Assembly (NCBI GenBank): GCA_014904985.1
Contig: MU129138.1
Coordinates: 11,560 to 75,559, forward strand
DNA length: 64,000 nt
Origin: Hydnum rufescens UP504
Taxonomy: Eukaryota > Basidiomycota > Agaricomycetes > Cantharellales > Hydnaceae
Reading direction: 5' to 3'
Under the pieces are notes generated by a model that was not told the origin of the DNA, ran no database searches, and saw nothing but the letters and a program-made list of their open reading frames with translations. The position numbers were made by a program, and so were the translations under genes. This document shows, piece by piece, positions 57,140 through 64,000 of the stretch (the stretch's first letter is position 1; each line of letters begins with the position of its first letter).

Positions 57140-58469
57140 GTGAATTTCAGATCCAACAAACTGGTCTGGATATCTCTGCCGACTGAAATATCCGGTAGGA
57201 TAATACCGACCTCCGCTGTAAGCTAGGATATCTGTCTAGTGAGGTATGAGACGTGACGATTATGCCCAGTTCGCAATATAGTCGTGCCTGGGGGGGGCTA
57301 TTTCGTCTTTATCAGTGTCTAACTGGCATCACGAACCAAAAATGGTACGTGCCTTGAGCCAGGTGGTGCCGCAGTCACTTGTAAGCCCATCCCTTCCAAG
57401 CGCCCCCGCAAAGCCGCGCGGGTCTGTTCGAACACTGCCTGACCCCAGACGCTCAAAGAAGTCCGGAGACCCCGCGGTGATAATCGAAGCCCGACGGGGA
57501 GTTATCACCTGACCAAAAAGCTGTGGACACTGACAGGTGTGTTTTGAAAGGCTGCCAACGGTCTTGTTGAGACTAATAGGTCCAGAAACGCGATCGTCTC
57601 TACCCCGTCCGGAGATTAAGATGCTGTTATCGAGTTATCGACGCGACAATCTTGATAACATTGGCTCGCTGCCCTGAAGTGCGAATGTACGTATTGAATG
57701 GACACCCACTTGGAATGTCACACTCTTGGCAAGCAGTCTGTTGGATTCTCTCCGGGCCTCGATAGCGCGGTCATGGTCATGATCTGCTCTCGCTGAGCAT
57801 AGCGCACAACAAGATAAAGATGGGACCATCGTGTGGTGTCGGCATAGATCCCCTTCGCGTTACTAACCGAAAGAGACATTCGGTACAGAGAATATGCAAG
57901 GGATTTGAAACACACACCGTCTTAAAGTGAATAGACTTGAAGCTGTTGGCATACTATTGGGACGGGTCAGGAAGACTACGTTTAATGATGGAGGTGGATG
58001 GTTCGTTAGGAGGGTTATCATTGGATCAGGGTGATGGCAATTGCAGGCCATTTCTCCGAAGCGACAAGGGTCTTCCGGAGGGCATGACACGTTGTATACT
58101 CGAGGGAGGGTTACGGTGCGGTGCAAGGCAAGCGGGATGAATGATCACCTACCCCATTGAGCGCGTACTCAATCCTTTGAGGGACCGTTGAGAGCCAAAT
58201 CATCGATGCACACTCAAGAAAAGTTGCAAGCACGAAATGGAATGCATATTCGGTAACAGCACTAGGGATTTGGACACTGGGAGGTGCCTAGGAAAGCTTA
58301 AGGTCGTCCAAGGTCGTTTGCTGAACTCCATACTAGTTTACGTAAGCTCCAGGATAGAGGACCTTACATAAGTGTTGCAGCTTTGGAAAATCATTATTCA
58401 GCGAGTTTTCTCGTGGCTAAAGGCGGCTATTTCAACCGTCTCGTCGCGGTCTCTGCAATCACTGATATC
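57140..58469. other. intergenic, no gene supported
   Basis: A minus-strand frame at 57,829-57,635 (IEARRESNRLLAKSVTFQVG) has coding-like composition but no recognised family or neighbours. Confidence 0.35.
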
Positions 58470-59765
58470 ATGGGAACTCTTGCTGCGCGCGATGGATGGC
58501 GGAACGCAATTGCTGATCTTCCTGTTACACCCGGTCATATTCCGGCTTTCTTCCTTGCTCATGGCTGTGAGTATCAACACCTTTGGCGCACTGACCCGGG
58601 TGTATATGACCCTTGCCATAGCCCCTCTTTTGGGTTGGCCGGAGGATACCCCTATTCCGAGTGGATTGAGCCGAGGTGTATGGGATTGGATGGGGAGGGA
58701 CGGTCCACTTGGCCAGTTCCTGGATGACTTTGGCCCAGCCTTGGTCGAAAAATACAACCCCAAAGGCATCGTAGTATTCAGTGCTCATTGGGAAACAGAC
58801 AACGAACGGTTGGGTGAGTCTCGGTACAAGTGCACTGCCAAGAGAATATAGCTCAAAGCGCCGAATAAAGTTACTGACTATGGCAATGAGAATCCACTGT
58901 TGATGGACTACTATGGGTTTCATACCGACGTACATCGCAGAGTTAATCCAGAATAGCCTCAGGGTTCTTGACGATTTCCCCCTTTAGATCTACAATATCG
59001 AGTTCCACTCTCGCGGGGACGTGGCTCTCACTAATAGAATCCTCGACGCATTCAAAAAGGTGCGGGCCTCCATTTTGAAGTATTCGTAATCAACAAGTTG
59101 TCTCCAGGCGAATCTTCCTGCTCGTTCTACCAAGCTCACCGAGGCTCGTGGAAAGGATGGAAGAGGTTTCTGGGGCCGGGAATAGATCATGGCGTGTTCG
59201 TGCCATTCAAACGCATGTTTGGGGCCAGTCCTTCCTTTCCGATAGTTGAGGTGAGCCTAGACGCGAGTCTCTCACCTTCGAAGAATTGGGCAATAGGAAA
59301 GGCACTGACCGAACTAAGGTTCGCTCTTCAGTATGCATCTAATCTGTGCTAATGTATTAATCCTTGGGGTCATGTAGAGCGGAAGGATATCTGATTATAG
59401 CTGGTGGATTGGCCATCCATTCTTTCGCAAACAACCTGGAGGCATTTAATATCAACACGGCCAAGCCAATAATACAAGAATTCCAGAATGCTATCACTGA
59501 TGCCGTAGTGCTCCAAGATGTGAGCCCTTTGTTCCTCGTTCCAGTGGCCATGTATCGTAGTTCATAACTTACGGTTTGTGACCTCTAGCCTGGCGCTCGG
59601 CGTACTGCCTTGGAATCCCTCACAAACCATCCGGGTTTTCGTGTTGCCCATCCACGAGAGGAGCATTTTATTCCTCTGTACATTGCGGCCGGAGCTGGGG
59701 AGATGGGAGGGTCCAGGGTAGTAGGTAATATATATGCCCAAACCACATATGCATTCGGATTGTGA
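58470..59765 (+). CDS. LigB/DODA-type extradiol ring-cleaving dioxygenase
   Basis: The exons read IPAFFLAHGSPLLGWPEDTP, KYNPKGIVVFSAHWETDNER, NPLLMDYYGF, EFHSRGDVALTNRILDAF, IDHGVFVPFKRMFG, FPIVEVSLDASLSPSKNWAI, YLIIAGGLAIHS and the final HPREEHFIPLYIAAGAGEMG. Histidines in AHG, SAHWE, DHGVF and REEHF are those expected around the metal of DODA-like class III dioxygenases, which open catechol rings with O2 (in plants and Amanita they make betalamic acid). Five short introns are inferred. One base is missing near 59,170 (GRGF to LGPGID). The chosen start is the ATG at 58,470; an in-frame ATG at 58,383 would add 29 residues. The substrate is not known. Confidence 0.82.
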
Positions 59766-60420
59766 GAGCATTATTCAAAATGACGTTCATGTACGATCTC
59801 AGCGCACTTGTTTCGAGGAAGCCGTTTAATGGGAACAATGACCTCATCCCTGCCATCGTGATTCTAGCGTTCAGACCTGCTAGATGTCATTTGTCGTAGG
59901 CCAATGACGACCTACTTCAACCGGGCATCCCCGGCAATGGCAAAGCGCGTTGACCTAAAATCCTAAGGTAACTTATAATTCCGTCCTACTCTTCCGTGGG
60001 ACGACTTGTTAGAATCCGCTGTGACTATTTTTTCTCTGTCCTCGTGAGTACGACGCCACGGGCTCCTGCATGCGCCTAATCTCTTCATGAAAGGAAACCT
60101 GAGAGTTCCTTCTCGTCCTTTGGTTTCAGCCGCAATGTGCATTTCAACAATGCAGCTTCAGGCTTCCGCCCTCTATTCTAACTTCGTCTCCTTTTGCAGG
60201 GACCCCCCAAATCCAGCAGCCCCGGAGGGACAGTGAGCAATTCTTTGGTCAGTTTCTGTTGAAGAATCGGTGCGGAGCCACTTAGATTCGCACAACGACA
60301 GGAAGATAGAGCGTTTGATCAGAGCTCAAAAGGATACGCTGGCTAAGCGATGAGCGTTAGAGCTCGCCTATCACAATTTCCCGCGTTCGTTCATTTCCTT
60401 TGCATTTAGACCGCCACCTG
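59766..60420. other. intergenic, no gene seen
   Basis: No coding or repeat signal recognised. Confidence 0.4.
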
Positions 60421-60780
60421 AAGCCAAATCCGCTATCCGGATATACAAACCATCTTATAGCTACGAGCCGTTACGAGTCTTGGGATATGGTCTGAATATG
60501 GAGGAACTGTTCGAGTGGCAGGAAAAACATGATCCTCCAGGGAAAACATTTGCCGAGTATCATAATTCACACGAAACCATCCAAGAAATCGATCGCAGGC
60601 TTCAAGGAAAGCCCACACACACTGTTGGAAAACTGGCAAATTGTCAAACACCCTATCGTCAAGCAGGATGCCTTCTGCTTTGCGATTGGATCAAGTCGCA
60701 ATCAGACCGGTCTGGAAAATGCCAAGAATCGGCTGGAGCTTCGAAAGTTCCAGAAGGTTGTGTATCGAGAAGGACGTTAA
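60421..60780 (+). CDS. small unknown protein, one likely frame break
   Basis: The frame reads KSAIRIYKPSYSYEPLRVLG, then MEELFEWQEKHDPPGKTFAE. After a shift near 60,590 it continues GFKESPHTLLENWQIVKHPI, then VKQDAFCFAIGSSRNQTGLE to a stop at 60,780. Codon third positions support both halves. About 120 residues, family not recognised. The 5' end is open, so an upstream exon is likely. Confidence 0.35.
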
Positions 60781-61587
60781 GCCTCGATTGTATAAGGTGG
60801 TGGAAGATCCTGTAGACCTACAAACAATGTGCGTGGAATTCTCTACCTCCTTGATGTTGTTAGGTCCACACTCGGTGCAGTTCTTTCATGCGTATCCAGA
60901 CTACCGATATCCGTGATCCTTATCTCTATGTCTTGCGTTTCGTAAGAAAGGCCCGATGGTTTGCAATGAATTCCCAATTCTAGGCTAACAAGCGGAATAT
61001 ATTGCATGATTGGATGACGGATTCGGGTATTACAATATGATGTCAATTTAGCTTGCGGTCGAACTCTATTGTGTGCGCTCTTGGAAACCCAGATATTCAG
61101 AGTCATAGGAGCGACAACAATAATTTATTTATCCTCGCCGGTCAAATACAAAGTACTGCCAATGGGATCTCTGTTCTACGAATGTCCTCGGTGCTGTCAA
61201 ACAGCTGATAAAGAAAACGAAGGCCAAGAAGAGTGGTAGGATTGGGTAAGCATGTCTTAGGCAAGGTAGCGGACATCTGGGGGGTTCGAGGAGATCATGC
61301 AATTTTTTCACAATTTTTGTGGGTCCAGAGGGAAATTTTCAGTTCTTTGTGGCCACCTAGAGCCAGGATTTAGACCCCAAACCGTACCGGGTATCAGCCT
61401 TTCTTGGCGGCCCCCGCATCAAGTATCCAACGGCAGCTACATGGATCCGGCCAGTATACCATCCAGAGGGGGAGGGAAGGTAGGGCGGGAGATAGATTCG
61501 GTGGCGGAAGGGGGGAAGGACAGACCAAGGGAGGTGGGAGGCAGGTTAGAACAGGCTTATGCAGCATGACTAGGCAGCTGTGTGCAT
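60781..61587. other. intergenic, no gene supported
   Basis: G-rich plus-strand frames at 61,404-61,570 are the shadow of the proline-rich gene's 3' flank. Confidence 0.4.
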
Positions 61588-62565
61588 CTACAGCAGGCCA
61601 GGAGCTGGGACGGGACTTGGCCCGTGGGCCGGTAGGGGTGACTGAGGCGGAGGAAGCGAAGAAGATGGCGGCGGAGGGGGTCCGCCATGGCCCTTGCCTG
61701 GAGGGGTACCGCCTTTCACTCCATTCCGTCCTTCATCTTTGTCAGGAGCCGGTCCCTTTGCGCCAACATCCACGTCCCGCAACGCCCGCGAATGGGGCCC
61801 TGGAACTGGGTGATGGGGATGAGGGGGGACAGGAGCGTGTGGAGGGGAGGGAACTGGTTTGCGAATGTGAGAATCCTCCTTACGAGGAACAGGTGGAGGT
61901 CGCACAGGGGAGGGGGAAGGAACAGGGGGTGGGCTGCCTTTGGGGGTGGTGGAACACGAGCCAGTTCATCACGAGGAGATCGTGCCGGAGACCTAGAGCT
62001 AGAACCGGATTTATCAACGGCAGCAAAATCGGTCGTAAAACCAAGGGCAGCGTTGAACGTGTCGGCCGCGATGCCCTTCGCTCCCAGAGCTTCGGCGGGC
62101 GGAGCAGCCTTGAGGCAGGCGAGTACTGCCGGGTCCGTTTCGTGGAGGCCACACTTGCTCATAAGCTGCGAGCAGATCTTTGAAATTAAATTTATATCCC
62201 ATCAGTCGATATATCAATGCAAAACAAAAAAACTCACAAACGGAAATATGATCGCCGGCTTACTGACACTCTGATACAAAGCACAGTGAACCAACAGATA
62301 TAGACTAGATAGACAGTTATTAATACATACCGCATGGGGAAAGTCGACCAAATCCTCGGGGACGAAAGCACCGGAGCTAAAGGAAACGCGAGGATTGGTG
62401 CAAGTTCCTGTGGACCACAATTCATTCGCAACGATAGGACAGGAATCAGTATATATCCGTACCAAAGTTCAGATCCCTGGCCATCATAGGCGGACTAGCC
62501 ATCAACGGACTAGCGCCAATTCCAGGGCCAAGGGAAACGGCAGCAAATATCAAGGAGTATATCAT
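61588..62565 (-). CDS. secreted proline-rich protein
   Basis: Four exons (62,565-62,463, 62,407-62,331, 62,270-62,238 and from 62,177) join in phase. The start (IYSLIFAAVSLGPGIGASP) is a signal peptide. The mature part has NFGTCTNPRVSFSSGAF and VPEDLVDFPHA, then CSQLMSKCGLHETDPAVLAC with four or five spaced cysteines, then a Ser/Arg linker. One base missing in a C-run near 61,944 then gives the Pro-rich tail (SPPPVPSPSPVRPPPVPRK, later GGPPPPPSSSLPPPQSPLP) to the stop at 61,588. Without that base the frame runs to 61,716 with an atypical peptide. A secreted cysteine-containing head plus a proline-rich tail suggests a cell-wall or effector-like protein, but no family is recognised. Confidence 0.5.
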
Positions 62566-64000
62566 CACGATATATCAAGAGGGCAAGAGCAAAGATAGGG
62601 AGGGTTAAAGATGCAGAGTAACACTGATCACTGTTGAAAAGAAGGTGATGTTTATGAATGAAGTCGAGGCACAGGGGCCAACAACGCACCTCGGTGAAGG
62701 AGATATAGGAAGGAAAGGAGAGTTGAGATACAACAAACCTCCAGGTCCCCCCTCCCTTATATACACAAAAGAACACTTTCCCAAAGCCTCGTGTCATCAT
62801 CTCCACCACACTTCCACGCGGTTGAAGCGTGGCGGGCGACGTGCGCAGTCTCCGTAGTGGATCTATTGGAGTATCCCAGGACCAACATAAATCGATAATT
62901 AGGGAGGCTGCGGATCGCATTGACGGAAGATGTCAGCAGAGAAAGGGAGGCGGCCGTCTGCGCACCGCAGTTTCTGGGCACGAGAAAGAGGCAACACTAA
63001 AGAATAGAAAAGTCAGTTGACCAGGCGTCCTCCGGTTGTTGGGGACACGACTAAAGTAGAAATGCGTACACAGAATTATTCGGCCCGGTCTCCATTCCTG
63101 TATCGAATCGTGGAAATCATGGAAGGTCCTACAACAGAGGGCGGGGAGCATCCCAGAATGGACAAGCATTCGTGGTGCAAACTAGGACGAAGTCCAGAGG
63201 CGGCTTGGTATACTTGGCTGTCCATCAAGCATTCTATCATACATTATGAAGCTTGCTGGATTGAACCACACCGACTCCCACGCGTCCAGCAAGGGGGTGG
63301 AGCCACGTCCAGGGGCGCGTTACGCTTCATCAGACCGGTTGCAATTATGCTAATCACCGAGGCGGCGAGGAACGAATAAGTTTACTAGTCATACGGCAAC
63401 ACGAGTCGTGGCCGATATCAACTCTCAAAGGCGTCTGGGGTGCGAAGGTCCATGGCACGCTTCGACCCCGCGGATGGTTGATCGAGTGGGCCAGTATATA
63501 CATCCTAATACGATGGAAGGTGACCCTCTTGTGTTTTAAAATCAGCGAGCACCGAGAGGTCGCAGCGGCTGCTCCCTGTTGCTAGAAGCGGGAGAGATCC
63601 AGTGCTGTCTGGTCGACTATATCATTCTTGGGTGCAGCGGCAACTGCCTGCACTGCCTCGTTCGGAATTATAGCTTTCTTCAAGGTAGGCTGTAGATCAA
63701 GATGCAAGCGCTATCGCGTGTTCTTCCAATTACGAATTACTGGACGAGAAGGGGTGCCTTCATTTTTTTCTCTTTGACATTGTAGTGAGGAAGCCAAGTC
63801 TCATGTATGGGCCCTTACAAACGAGAAGGAAAACGATCAACGCCCGCGTACTTTGCCTTTCTTCACGCATTCCTGTGGTCTCTCATTTTGACATCAGGCT
63901 TCAAGACGATGGAATTATCTCCCTGGAACACTTTGTCGAATGCATCAACATGACCATCCTGGTGCCTGCTTCCACGTATGCTAGTAGATCAGACGGCGCT
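62566..64000. other. right-edge region, possible partial gene only
   Basis: A plus-strand stretch at 63,786-63,890 (EEAKSHVWALTNEKENDQRP) has coding-like composition and may be an exon of a gene running out of the window. I could not join it to neighbours. A frame at 63,017-63,379 has no recognisable motif. Confidence 0.3.

Noticed and set aside
61404..62274. Gly/Arg-rich plus-strand ORFs of 195-259 codons
   Set aside because: They are antisense to the proline-rich gene, whose signal peptide and in-phase introns fit better.

Overview
The window is nuclear DNA of a filamentous basidiomycete, most likely an Agaricomycete. The protein genes are split by many 45-90 nt introns, several exons are tiny (9, 15 and 17 nt), and lineage-typical families are present: a DUF6534 membrane protein, Agaricomycete-type TPR repeats, a basidiomycete-type F-box protein and a fungal trypsin-like protein. 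Family names come from motif recognition by eye; no search was run. I cannot name the species.

Positions 1-14,000 are AT-rich and repeat-dominated. A roughly 1.6 kb LTR-like element with a TATA box is present twice in direct orientation (2,047-3,683 and 9,847-11,439) and once as an inverted fragment (7,836-8,378). One copy splits a minisatellite and another splits a host ORF. Other repeats are a 31-bp satellite, a pyrimidine minisatellite, a GA microsatellite, a GGGGCCCC cluster, a long hairpin and a roughly 300-bp MITE-like element. Four same-strand ORFs at 4.5-6.6 kb are unidentified.

Positions 14,000-45,300 are a gene-rich housekeeping segment. It holds a DUF6534 membrane protein, a duplicated GNAT acetyltransferase (second copy with a premature stop), a class I/II aminotransferase, a Snf1/AMPK-like kinase, a C-terminally anchored membrane protein, the nucleoporin Nup53/Nup35, a 532-aa unknown protein, a broken unknown gene, an F-box protein, NC2-alpha (Bur6/DRAP1), the multifunctional pyrimidine enzyme URA2, dolichol-phosphate mannosyltransferase DPM1 and ribosomal protein uS14 (Rps29). 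NC2-alpha and Rps29 were rebuilt from exons too short to stand out as open reading frames.

Positions 45,300-64,000 are more variable. They hold a non-LTR retrotransposon relic, a tandem pair of FAD-dependent aromatic hydroxylases, a trypsin-like protein with an intact His-Asp-Ser triad followed by a nested hairpin, a decayed TPR gene, a LigB/DODA-type extradiol dioxygenase, a small unknown gene and a secreted proline-rich protein. The hydroxylases and the ring-cleaving dioxygenase could form an aromatic or pigment pathway. The trypsin-like and TPR genes lie side by side, which may hint at a protease/NLR-type module. Both ideas are inference.

Single-base frame breaks recur in many genes, several in homopolymers and including essential ones (five in URA2, one in DPM1). 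The economical reading is indel error in the sequence, with true decay possible at the duplicated GNAT, the first hydroxylase, the TPR gene and the retroelement relic.
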